Shown piece by piece: positions 17,621 to 24,908 of a DNA stretch of 64,000 nt. Position numbers and translations under genes: made by a program. Below the pieces are notes generated by a model that saw only the letters and a list, made by a program, of their open reading frames with translations, had not been told where the DNA came from and searched no databases. The stretch comes from Clostridia bacterium (GTDB taxonomy: Bacteria > Bacillota > Clostridia > Oscillospirales > CAG-272), in contig JAFUOH010000019.1 in the NCBI GenBank assembly GCA_017482055.1, positions 1-64,000 on the forward strand. Reading direction: 5' to 3'. Each line of letters opens with the position of its first letter. Within the stretch, counting starts at the first letter, position 1.

Positions 17621-18241
17621 TTATCTCTTTAACTGGAGATCGTAGTGAACGTCGTAAGCCTTTTCCTCGTCGGTGAACTTAGGAAGAGTATTTATGACCT
17701 CGCCGTTGTTCCACTTGCGGTCGCCTACATCGTCGGTGGTACCCATAACGGTAACGTTGAGCTGACGATGACGTGCACGAACATGATCCCAGTCAACGAA
17801 GTAAATGTGAGCAAACTCGCCGCCGTCAAGAACGCCGTCCTTGATGGTCATGGTCTCGCTTCTGCCGAAGAATACGGAGCGGAGATGACCGTCGGTATTC
17901 ATGGAGGTGAAGTTGCCGGGCTCGTTTACGTATCTGCCGAATTTTGCATGGATCGGACCGGGATGACGGTAGTCGCCCTCGTTTTCGAAGTCGGGGATCA
18001 TCTTGCGCATGATGTCAAGCAGGTCATGCTGCAGATACTCAAGGTCGAAGGAGTCTATATCGTGAGAGCACTCCTGGATCATAACCGAGCATGTGGTGTG
18101 ATGGGAAGCGATGCAGACGGTACCGTTCTTAATACCGGAAGCCTGAACGATCTCGATGATCTCCTTGGAAACGTCGTGGAACGTAGGGATCCAGCCTCTC
18201 GACTGCAGCTCAAGCTCTTTCTGAAAAACTTTGAATTCCAT
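17621..18241 (-). CDS. YjbQ / UPF0047 family protein
   Basis: YjbQ proteins are small trimeric beta-barrel proteins; some have weak thiamine-phosphate synthase activity, but the physiological role is unsettled. This one is 206 residues, longer than the usual 130-140, with an extended N-terminus (FKVFQKELELQSRGWIPTFHDV) and a C-terminal tail. Core motifs are GTVCIASHHTTCSVMIQE, HDLLDIMRKMIPD and RHRQLNVTVMGTTDD. AGGAGG precedes the ATG with ideal spacing. It follows the TIM-like isomerase by 39 bp on the same strand, so the two are probably one operon, divergent from the SIS/DeoR pair. Confidence 0.8.
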   Translation of the reverse strand: MEFKVFQKELELQSRGWIPTFHDVSKEIIEIVQASGIKNGTVCIASHHTTCSVMIQECSHDIDSFDLEYLQHDLLDIMRKMIPDFENEGDYRHPGPIHAKFGRYVNEPGNFTSMNTDGHLRSVFFGRSETMTIKDGVLDGGEFAHIYFVDWDHVRARHRQLNVTVMGTTDDVGDRKWNNGEVINTLPKFTDEEKAYDVHYDLQLKR

Positions 18242-18280
18242 AATAAAAATCCTCCTAAATATAATGAATTTTAAATTGAC

Positions 18281-18982
18281 TTATTTGGTTCTTTCATCAT
18301 ATGCGCGGCGTACGGCACAGATCATCTCGTCAACCATAGCGGCACGGTCGGGAGCCTTGGCAACACCCGAGGAAGAGCCTGTAGCGTCGGCACCTGCGAT
18401 GATGGTGTTGTATACATCCTCGCCATTGGCAATGCCTGCGGCAGTGAGCACGAGAATGTCGGGATCAACATCCTTGACTGAACGGGTAGCTGCTTCAACA
18501 TACTCGGGTCCTACGCTGACACCTGTGCCGATGAGCTCAGAGGGCTCGGCAACGATGATGTCCGGCTTAAGGGTAGCAATCTTTGCTGCTTCCGCAGAAG
18601 AATCTGCGCAGACGATGGTAGTGAGCCCGACCTCGTTTGCACGCTCTATTGTCTTGGCGAGTACGTCAAATTCGAGGGGCTTTTCGCAGTGGTTGAGCAT
18701 TACGCCGTCTGCACCTGCCGCAACGAGGGATTCGGGAAGAATGTCTGCAAGTCCGCGTCCCGGAACGATGGGATCCATGTGCGGCGCGAAAACATAGATG
18801 TGTTTGGTAGCTTCCTTGACTCTGCGAATGTCGATTATGGGTGTTGTGAAGATGATGCTGACACCGTATTTTTCGGATGCTGCATCCGCAGCTTTTGCAA
18901 GCTCGAGGATGTCGTCGCCCCAGAGGTAGGATTTGGGGCCTATCTCAAAAAACGGCGTTGTGATTTTGCGTTTTTCTGCCAT
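18281..18982 (-). CDS. Triosephosphate isomerase-like protein (non-canonical paralogue)
   Basis: A 233-residue TIM-barrel protein of archaeal-like length. The catalytic His98 (GVMLNHCEKPL) and Glu146 (VAEPSELIGTG) and the phosphate-binding IGTG are present. The N-terminal active-site segment, normally N-x-K in NFKTY, reads GPKSY: Lys17 is kept but Asn is Gly15. That suggests a paralogue acting on another ketose or aldose phosphate (for example a tetrulose phosphate) rather than glycolytic TpiA. The start at 18982 follows AAAAAGGAG by 11 nt. It has its own promoter, with YjbQ downstream and a SIS isomerase plus DeoR regulator divergent. Confidence 0.75.
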   Translation of the reverse strand: MAEKRKITTPFFEIGPKSYLWGDDILELAKAADAASEKYGVSIIFTTPIIDIRRVKEATKHIYVFAPHMDPIVPGRGLADILPESLVAAGADGVMLNHCEKPLEFDVLAKTIERANEVGLTTIVCADSSAEAAKIATLKPDIIVAEPSELIGTGVSVGPEYVEAATRSVKDVDPDILVLTAAGIANGEDVYNTIIAGADATGSSSGVAKAPDRAAMVDEMICAVRRAYDERTK

Positions 18983-19018
18983 TAGAGTATACACTCCTTT
19001 TTCTAAAATTACAAAATG

Positions 19019-19047
19019 ATTATACACTATATTTTCCTTTTCGTCAA
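19019..19047 (-). promoter_or_regulatory. Promoter of the TIM-like / YjbQ operon
   Basis: Reverse strand TTGACG (19042-19047), a 17-bp spacer and TATAAT (19019-19024). Confidence 0.7.
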
Positions 19048-19131
19048 TATGGTTTTCGCAAATTTATCATAATTTTCCCAAAGGTTAGTAAAATGCACAC
19101 GTTGTGTGTGGAAATTTGTCTATTCTGCGAA

Positions 19132-19160
19132 TTGAAAATTTCTTCGAAAAAGATTATCAT
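19132..19160 (+). promoter_or_regulatory. Promoter of the SIS / DeoR operon
   Basis: TTGAAA at 19132-19137, a 17-bp spacer and TATCAT at 19155-19160. It overlaps the palindrome GAAATTTC-like sequence near 19135-19147, a possible DeoR site. With the divergent promoter and R1 copy 3 it accounts for the 440-bp gap 18983-19422. Confidence 0.5.
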
Positions 19161-19192
19161 GTATAGTAAGGGATTTATTGATTGGTTAATGG

Positions 19193-19388
19193 TAAATTAT
19201 CGTTTAGCTTCGCAGATACGTGGGGCGGCTGCCCCACACCCCGTATTCCGTGCCGCCCCACGGGCGGCGCGGGCAGAGGGGGGAACCATCTGCTCTCAAA
19301 CGCCGATCCGAAGGTTCCCCCCTCTGCACTCCCCCCTCCTTGGCTCGGCTATCGGCACCTCTACAATGGGACGCTAAACGAAAATTTA
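19193..19388. repeat. TIR repeat R1, copy 3 (196 bp, longer core)
   Basis: Termini TAAATTATCGTTTAGC (19193-19208) and GCTAAACGAAAATTTA (19373-19388). The core shares the GTGGGGCGGCTGCCCCAC and GTGCCGCCC segments, then carries a different arm (GGGGGGAACC...GGTTCCCCCC). It lies 34 bp before the SIS gene start and downstream of its predicted promoter. Confidence 0.85.
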
Positions 19389-19422
19389 CCCCACTAAAAC
19401 ATAACAGACGGAGGAAATACCA

Positions 19423-20028
19423 ATGATCAGCGAAAACGCGCTTATGGCGGCTAAGGCGGCTTTTGATATCGAAGCCGAATGCATAACAAAAATGAAGGAA
19501 TATTTCGACGATGAGGAATTTTCGAAGGCGGTGACGCTGCTTTCGAATGCTCCGCGTATCGGGGCAGCGGGGTGTGGACATTCGGGAATTATTTGTCAGC
19601 ATTTCGCGCATCTTATGTGCTGTATCGAGCGCCCTGCACGCTTTATCTCTCCCGCTGAGGCGGTGCATGGCGCAACGGGCTTTTTACAGGCAGGCGACGT
19701 TATGGTGCTGGCTTCCCGCGGCGGTAAGACCAAGGAACTGCTTCCGATAATGGAGATCTGTCAGACCAAGGGCGTTCACATTATCGCAGTTACAGAGAAT
19801 CTTGAATCACCGCTGGCACTTGGCGCGGAAGTCGTCATAAAGCAGTATGTCAACCGCGAGACCGACAAGTATAATATGCAGGGAACCACCAGCACCACTG
19901 CGCTTTGCATGCTGTTCCATGCGCTTCAGGCAGCAGTTATTGAGGAAACCGGCTACAAGAGCGAACAGTTTGCACTTATCCATCCCGGCGGAGCGGTGGG
20001 CGAAAGACTCAACAAAAAATCACTTTAA
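19423..20028 (+). CDS. SIS-domain sugar-phosphate isomerase
   Basis: A 201-residue single SIS domain, resembling the isomerase halves of KdsD/GutQ or HxlB-type proteins that interconvert ketose and aldose phosphates. Visible landmarks are AAGCGHSGIICQHFAHL, FISPAEAVHGATG, VMVLASRGGKTKELLPIMEIC, HIIAVTENLESPLA and the C-terminal HPGGAVGERLNK typical of arabinose-5-phosphate isomerases; the CBS pair of KdsD is absent. CGGAGG precedes the ATG. It is followed after 14 bp by a DeoR regulator, forming an operon divergent from the TIM-like/YjbQ pair, so a shared sugar-phosphate pathway is likely. Confidence 0.8.
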   Translation: MISENALMAAKAAFDIEAECITKMKEYFDDEEFSKAVTLLSNAPRIGAAGCGHSGIICQHFAHLMCCIERPARFISPAEAVHGATGFLQAGDVMVLASRGGKTKELLPIMEICQTKGVHIIAVTENLESPLALGAEVVIKQYVNRETDKYNMQGTTSTTALCMLFHALQAAVIEETGYKSEQFALIHPGGAVGERLNKKSL

Positions 20029-20042
20029 TTTTTGGAGGTATC

Positions 20043-20822
20043 ATGGCGCAAAGCAACCTCAAGATAGATATACGCAGAGGCAAAATAATGGATATGCTTC
20101 GCCGCGACGGCAAGGTTTATGTGGCGGCGCTGAGCCGTGAGCTCGGAGCGACTCCCGTGACGATCAGAAACGATCTTGCGGCTTTGGAGCGTGACGGGTA
20201 TCTTGTGCGCATGGCAGGCGGTGCGGTTTCGACAGCCATAAATGCGGATATCCCAACCGATGACACCGCATCGCGACTGAGAGACCGTTACAATGAAAAG
20301 AAAGCTATTGCCAAAGCAGTGGCGGAGCTGCTTTGTGACGGCGATACGCTGTTTATTAATTCCGGCTCTACCACGCAGTGTATTGCTGCAGAACTGAAGA
20401 TGCGGCGAAATCTCAATATAGTGACCAATTCTCTCGCGGTCGCCACCACACTGGGGACATTTCCCACACATCGTGTGATATTGCTCGGCGGCGAGATCAA
20501 TTCAAAGTACGGTTTCACCTACGGCGGAGACGCACAGGAGCAGTTAAATCGCTACAAAGCCGATTTTGCCATATTGTCCATCGACAGCATCAGCACTGAC
20601 GGTATAACGACATATCATGCAGAGGAAGCCATCATCGACCGTATGATGATATCTGCGGCGGGGCGTACGCTAATTGCCGCCGACTACACAAAGCTCGGAC
20701 ATGCGGGATTCACACGAGTGTGTGAGTGTACGGATGGCATTGAGCTTATCACAAACGCCTGCGCGTCGGAGTCGGATATTGCAAGTATCTCGGCTGCGGG
20801 CGTTAAAGTTATAGCTGTGTGA
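20043..20822 (+). CDS. DeoR/GlpR family transcriptional regulator
   Basis: A 259-residue regulator with an N-terminal DeoR winged helix (about 8-62: RRGKIMDMLRRDGKVYVAALSRELGATPVTIRNDLAALERDG) and a C-terminal sugar-phosphate effector domain related to ribose-5-phosphate isomerase (about 75-240: SGSTTQCIAAEL, RVILLGGEI, DFAILSIDSIS). Such proteins usually repress a sugar operon until a phosphorylated intermediate binds. It is directly behind the SIS isomerase with a TTGGAGG ribosome site, so both operons of this divergent locus are the natural targets. A strong terminator follows. Confidence 0.88.
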   Translation: MAQSNLKIDIRRGKIMDMLRRDGKVYVAALSRELGATPVTIRNDLAALERDGYLVRMAGGAVSTAINADIPTDDTASRLRDRYNEKKAIAKAVAELLCDGDTLFINSGSTTQCIAAELKMRRNLNIVTNSLAVATTLGTFPTHRVILLGGEINSKYGFTYGGDAQEQLNRYKADFAILSIDSISTDGITTYHAEEAIIDRMMISAAGRTLIAADYTKLGHAGFTRVCECTDGIELITNACASESDIASISAAGVKVIAV

Positions 20823-20847
20823 GCGCGACGTAACGGAATAAAAGGTA

Positions 20848-20886
20848 CGAGGATCCAACCTTTTGGTTGGATCCTCGCTGTGTTTT
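20848..20886 (+). terminator. Terminator of the SIS/DeoR operon
   Basis: A perfect 13-bp stem (20848-20860 with 20865-20877) with a TTTT loop is followed by CTGTGTTTTGGTTT. Confidence 0.8.
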
Positions 20887-20960
20887 GGTTTAATTGAAAC
20901 GAATGCACCCTTATCCATGTGCTTGCATATAATGCAGCAGTAACATACGGAGGTGTATAT

Positions 20961-21527
20961 ATGCCTGAAATAAGAGAATACGATCGCGCGAGGGCGGTCG
21001 CATATGCAAGAAGATGGGCGCTGTCGCGAAATCCTTTGTTTTTTGATTTTACGGGCGGCGGCGGAAATTGCACAAATTTTGTGTCGCAGTGCATCCTTGC
21101 AGGATGCTGTCAGATGAACTTTACACCCGATTTCGGATGGTATTACATATCCCCCGACGAGCGAGCCGCCGCGTGGACGGGCGTGGAGTTTTTCTACAAC
21201 TTTATCACGAACAATGCGGAGAGCGCAGGTGTGGGTGACGGGCTGGGACCATTCGGAAGTGAGGTGCGTGGGCGCATATTATCCCTCGGCGATGTGATAC
21301 AGCTCGGTCGCGAGGACGGTGACTACTATCACACGCTCATTGTCACGGGCTACGGCAGACGCACCTACCTTGTGTCTGCGCACAGCGACGATGCCTATAA
21401 CCGCCCGCTGTCCAGTTACAACTACAGCCGCATACGCTACATTCATATCGACGGATACCGCACGGATGAGCGGTATGTGGGCGCCTGCTTTGATGATCTT
21501 ATCACGGGCACAGCGCTTGGAATATAG
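20961..21527 (+). CDS. Amidase-fold (Amidase_6-like) protein
   Basis: A 188-residue protein resembling the putative amidase domain PF12671, a papain-like NlpC-related fold. The nucleophile region GGGGNCTNFVSQCI (Cys at about residue 38) and a catalytic-type His in DYYHTLIVTGYG are visible, followed by the usual LVSAHSDDAYNRPLSSY and IRYIHI strands. In family members this domain often hydrolyses cell-wall peptides, but here there is no signal peptide or anchor, so the location is uncertain. CGGAGGTG lies 6 nt before the ATG at 20961, which is why the longer frame from 20919 was not used. Confidence 0.75.
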   Translation: MPEIREYDRARAVAYARRWALSRNPLFFDFTGGGGNCTNFVSQCILAGCCQMNFTPDFGWYYISPDERAAAWTGVEFFYNFITNNAESAGVGDGLGPFGSEVRGRILSLGDVIQLGREDGDYYHTLIVTGYGRRTYLVSAHSDDAYNRPLSSYNYSRIRYIHIDGYRTDERYVGACFDDLITGTALGI

Positions 21528-21551
21528 TCGGCGGGGAATATAGCTTGGAAG

Positions 21552-21740
21552 AGGGGCTGTTGCACTAAACGTATAATGTGTATAACACCGTAAACTCGTA
21601 GGGGCGCATCACGATGCGCCCGTCCATTCGGTATGATTTTGCCGTTCGGACGGGCGAAGCAGACGAAGTCTGCTGTGAATCGCCCCTACAGGTTCATATC
21701 GAGTTCTTATGCACATTATGCACTAAATGCAACAACTCCT
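21552..21740. repeat. MITE-like repeat type B, copy 2 (189 bp)
   Basis: It begins AGGGGCTGTTGCACTAAACG and ends TGCAACAACTCCT, the same length as copy 1 at 11578 and nearly identical. It stands alone, not inside a type A element, 24 bp after the amidase-like gene, and occupies half of the 381-bp gap 21528-21908. Confidence 0.85.
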
Positions 21741-21799
21741 TTTGCTTTAAGAATGCGTCCGAGCGAAATTTCGACTATTTTCCTTGATTTAATGTGCTT

Positions 21800-21839
21800 T
21801 TTACATAATTCTTACATAAAAGCGATAACAGATTATAAA
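21800..21839 (+). promoter_or_regulatory. Probable PHO box and promoter of the phosphate transporter
   Basis: Two adjacent 11-bp direct repeats, TTTACATAATT (21800-21810) and CTTACATAAAA (21811-21821), resemble PhoB/PhoP box half-sites. The second overlaps a TTACAT -35 spaced 16 bp from TATAAA (21834-21839). Phosphate control of a Pi transporter would be expected, but this is inference. Confidence 0.5.
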
Positions 21840-21908
21840 TTGAACTGATATTATATTTTATAATGCAGTCGTGTTACTGCTTGAGAAACGTTAAAGGAAA
21901 TGGAGTCT

Positions 21909-22961
21909 ATGGAATTTTTAGAGTTTTTGAGTCAAATGACGGCAAATCCGCTGTTGTTTATCGCAGTAGCACTGACGCTTGGTGTTATATTGGTAAATGG
22001 TTGGACGGATGCGCCGAATGCTATTGCTACCTGCGTTGTAACAAGGTGTATGCCGCCGAAGGCAGCAATACTTATGGCAGCGGTATTCAATTTTCTCGGC
22101 GTTTTCATTATGACCAAGGTGAGTAATGAAGTTGCCGTAACGATCACCCGCATGGTGAATTTCGGAGATAACCCCGGAAGGACTGTCATTATCGTTTTAT
22201 GTGCGGCAATGCTTGCAATCGTTATTTGGGCTACTCTTGCCTGGGCGTTCGGTATTCCAACGAGCGAGAGGCATGCACTGATTGCCGGTCTCACAGGCGG
22301 CGCTATGGCTTTGAACGGATTTAGCGCTATTGTATGGGGCGAGTGGCTTAAAGTCGTTTACGGTATAGTGATCTCCGTCACCTTGGGATTCGGCTTGGCT
22401 TGGCTGATATGCAAGCTCGTAACGATGATCTGCTATAAGGCAAACCGTCCGAAAACGGAGCCGTTTTTTAAGGTCGCTCAGATCGTAGGTGCTGCGGCGA
22501 TGGCGTTCATGCACGGAGCACAGGATGGTCAGAAGTTCATGGGTATAATTCTGCTGTGCGTGTTTACCCTGCAAGGAGCGGGCTCTTCGGCATCCACCTT
22601 TGCAATTCCCACCTGGCTTATGATAGTCTGCTCGCTCATTATGGCGGCAGGCACGGCGATCGGCGGTAAGAAGATCATCAAGTCGGTGGGCATGGATATG
22701 GTGAAGCTTGAAAAGTATCAAGGCTTTTCGGCGGATATTGCGTCTGCTGTTTCGCTTGTATTCTGCTCGGTATTCGGTCTCCCCGTTTCCACCACGCATG
22801 TAAAGACAACCTCCATTATGGGTGTCGGAGCTGTTAAGAGAGTATCTGCCATTAACTTCGGCGTCGTAAAGGAAATGGTCATGACGTGGATCCTTACATT
22901 CCCCGGGTGCGGACTTCTTGCATTTTTGGTAACGAAACTGTTCTTACTTATCTTCAACTAA
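21909..22961 (+). CDS. pit: PiT-family inorganic phosphate transporter
   Basis: A 350-residue PHO4/PiT permease that imports phosphate (usually as metal-phosphate, proton-coupled). The duplicated family signature is visible: GWTDAPNAIATCVVTR near residue 29 and FMHGAQDGQKFMG near 200, plus STTHVKTTSIMG late in the chain. About ten membrane segments are apparent. The ATG at 21909 was preferred to that at 21900 because AAAGGA is 9 nt before it. It is followed after 19 bp by its DUF47 partner, a standard pairing, and preceded by a PHO-box-like repeat. Confidence 0.92.
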   Translation: MEFLEFLSQMTANPLLFIAVALTLGVILVNGWTDAPNAIATCVVTRCMPPKAAILMAAVFNFLGVFIMTKVSNEVAVTITRMVNFGDNPGRTVIIVLCAAMLAIVIWATLAWAFGIPTSERHALIAGLTGGAMALNGFSAIVWGEWLKVVYGIVISVTLGFGLAWLICKLVTMICYKANRPKTEPFFKVAQIVGAAAMAFMHGAQDGQKFMGIILLCVFTLQGAGSSASTFAIPTWLMIVCSLIMAAGTAIGGKKIIKSVGMDMVKLEKYQGFSADIASAVSLVFCSVFGLPVSTTHVKTTSIMGVGAVKRVSAINFGVVKEMVMTWILTFPGCGLLAFLVTKLFLLIFN

Positions 22962-22980
22962 TCGAAAGGAAATATGTAAA

Positions 22981-23601
22981 ATGGCTAAAAGTGATAAATT
23001 CTATTACGAAAACTTTGCAGAGTGTTCTGCGCTTGCAAAGAAGGCAGCAGCTTACCTCGTTGAGTGCCTTGAAAACTATGATCCCGATAAAATCGAAAAG
23101 ATGCTTGAAGAAATGCATGTGTTTGAGCACAGCGCAGATATGAAAAAGCATGAGATGAATGCGGCACTTGCAAAGGCGTTCGTTACCCCCGTTGACCGAG
23201 AGGATCTCGACATGATGAGCCAGCAGCTCGACACCGTACTTGATCTGCTTGAGGAGGTATTGCAGAGGCTCTACATATACAATATCAAGACCATAGAACC
23301 TGCCGCAATTGATTATGCAAAGCATCTCGTCCGCGCTTGCGATCTTCTTTGCGCGATCATGACTGAGTTTGAGAACTTCAAAAAGTCGAAGAAGCTTCAT
23401 TCTCTCATTGTTGAGTCGAACGATGTTGAGGAAGAGTGCGACAAGCTCTACCTTGCCACGATGCACGAGCTTACACGTAAGTCAACCGATGTTCTCGTAA
23501 CTCTCTCCTGGTATAAGATCTACGACTGCTTTGAGGCGTGCTCCGACGCTTGTGAGCATGTCAGCGAATGTGTCGGATCGATCGTTATGAAAAATACATA
23601 A
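22981..23601 (+). CDS. DUF47 / PhoU-like regulator of the phosphate transporter
   Basis: A 206-residue all-helical cytosolic protein of the DUF47 (TIGR00153) family, related to PhoU and normally encoded beside pit, where it is thought to modulate transport. Features are VECLENYDPDKIEKMLEEMHVFEHSADMKKHEM, then FVTPVDREDLDMMSQQLDTVLDLLEE and IYDCFEACSDACEHVSECV; the acidic ExxxD pairs are potential metal ligands as in PhoU. AAAGGAAATATG precedes the ATG. It is the second and last gene of the pit operon, ending before a terminator-like repeat. Confidence 0.88.
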   Translation: MAKSDKFYYENFAECSALAKKAAAYLVECLENYDPDKIEKMLEEMHVFEHSADMKKHEMNAALAKAFVTPVDREDLDMMSQQLDTVLDLLEEVLQRLYIYNIKTIEPAAIDYAKHLVRACDLLCAIMTEFENFKKSKKLHSLIVESNDVEEECDKLYLATMHELTRKSTDVLVTLSWYKIYDCFEACSDACEHVSECVGSIVMKNT

Positions 23602-23612
23602 TCAAAGTTTAA

Positions 23613-23737
23613 AGGGGCTGTCGCATATAGCGTATGTTCTGCATAAACATTCATAAACTCGCAGGGGCGACCATTGGTCGCCCCTGCGAGTTTATTTAGA
23701 GTATTTATGCGGTATTTGCACTAAATGCAACGGCAAC
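23613..23737. repeat. MITE-like repeat type A, copy 2, with terminator hairpin
   Basis: Left end AGGGGCTGTCGCATATAGCG and right end GCACTAAATGCAACGGCAACT are imperfect inverted repeats. The centre is a perfect 19-bp hairpin (23654-23672 with 23676-23694, ATT loop) flanked by TTTATTT, which should terminate both convergent genes (the DUF47 gene and the AraC gene). Confidence 0.8.
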
Positions 23738-23786
23738 TTCTTTTGATCCCGACTGTGATAAAAGCTTTATCAAAGCCGAGGTTAAA

Positions 23787-24659
23787 TCAGTTTTTATGTT
23801 TTATGTGTGTTTTTTGATAGCTTGTGGGGCTGACACCGCAGCGGCGCTTGAATGCCTGACTGAAGGCATGCGGGGAAGCGAAGCCCAGCTTCTCGGAAAT
23901 TTCGCTTATGGTCAGATTACTGTTTGAGAGCAGCTCACAGGCATCGGAAATCTTCTTTTTGTTTATATATTCCTTTATTCCCATGCCTATTTTCTCTTTG
24001 AAGAGGTGGGAAAGATAATATTCGTTATATGAAAGCGCTTCGGCGATGCCCTTGATGTCTGTGATATTCATGTACTCATTGTCAATATATCGAAGTGTAT
24101 GATACAGCGTAAAGCTGGAGGACGCCTTGTTGACACGCTTAGGCGCGGATCTTCCCCGTATCAGACGGGCGAGCGAGATTAGTATCTGCTTCAGATACAG
24201 ATCAAGCATCGTATGCTGCTCCGAGTCACCGCTGTACATTTCATCTATCAGCATTTCCGACAGCTTACGTATCGTTCCGTCGTCGTTTACGGTGGTATGA
24301 TCAACCGTATGCACTTCTTTATTATACGAGCTTATGACCTCGCAGTCGATATTAGGTATGTAACCGATGCAGATAAAACGAAAATTATCTTCATCGCTTG
24401 CGACAAGCTTGTGACGGAAGCCGCTTTTGATAAAATGTATCATGCCGGGACACAGATAATAAGTATGATCCTCGGAGGTGATCACCGCTTCTCCCGAGAT
24501 AACGTAGGTTATCTCATGGGATATTTGGGTATGCTCGGGTATCTCACTGCTTCGTATCAGCGAGACCTCGGCGACCTGCGTAAGTCTGCCGAACGGCAGC
24601 TCCAAGGATGTTGTTGGGTAGAGTACATCATATAAAAACTGCTTGTTGGAATCCTCCAT
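23787..24659 (-). CDS. AraC-family regulator with N-terminal cupin
   Basis: A 290-residue transcription factor: an N-terminal cupin-like sensor (about 25-125; EIPEHTQISHEITYVISGEAVI, YYLCPGMIHFIKSGFRHKL) and a C-terminal double helix-turn-helix AraC domain (about 188-285; ITDIKGIAEALSYNEYYLSHLFKEKIGMG and LTISEISEKLGFASPHAFSQAFKRRCGVSPTSYQ). Such proteins usually activate carbohydrate genes in response to a sugar. AAGGAG lies 11 nt before the ATG. R1 copy 4 sits immediately upstream, and a terminator for mrp lies right behind that, leaving no visible promoter of its own. Target genes are not evident. Confidence 0.88.
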   Translation of the reverse strand: MEDSNKQFLYDVLYPTTSLELPFGRLTQVAEVSLIRSSEIPEHTQISHEITYVISGEAVITSEDHTYYLCPGMIHFIKSGFRHKLVASDEDNFRFICIGYIPNIDCEVISSYNKEVHTVDHTTVNDDGTIRKLSEMLIDEMYSGDSEQHTMLDLYLKQILISLARLIRGRSAPKRVNKASSSFTLYHTLRYIDNEYMNITDIKGIAEALSYNEYYLSHLFKEKIGMGIKEYINKKKISDACELLSNSNLTISEISEKLGFASPHAFSQAFKRRCGVSPTSYQKTHIKHKN

Positions 24660-24697
24660 CGAATGCGCTCTCCTTGTAATGGGTATTGGGTGATGTG

Positions 24698-24851
24698 TAA
24701 ATTATCGTTTAGCCGAGGCGAGCGGGGGGTGTCGGGGGGCGGATTGCATCGGCGTCTGAGAGCAAAGCAGCCCCCCGACCCGCGCCGCCCGAAGGGCGGC
24801 ACGGAACGCGGGGTGTGGGGCAGCCGCCCCACGCCGATAAACGATGATTTA
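24698..24851. repeat. TIR repeat R1, copy 4 (154 bp, opposite orientation)
   Basis: Termini TAAATTATCGTTTAGC (24698-24713) and GATAAACGATGATTTA (24836-24851). The core is the reverse complement of copies 1 and 2 at nearly every base. It lies 39 bp upstream of the AraC start. Confidence 0.85.
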
Positions 24852-24864
24852 CCGTATCAATAAA

Positions 24865-24893
24865 CCAATAGGGCTGTTTACACAGCCCCAAAG
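24865..24893 (-). terminator. Terminator of the mrp gene
   Basis: GGGCTGT (24871-24877) and ACAGCCC (24882-24888) form a perfect 7-bp stem. Read on the reverse strand it is followed by TATTGGTTTATT. Confidence 0.6.
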
Positions 24894-24908
24894 GTATAAA
24901 AATTCAAA

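Noticed and set aside
18281..18982. Canonical tpiA annotation
   Set aside because: The catalytic Asn of the NxK segment is Gly here, and the gene is in a sugar-phosphate module, not next to glycolytic genes; kept as TIM-like only.
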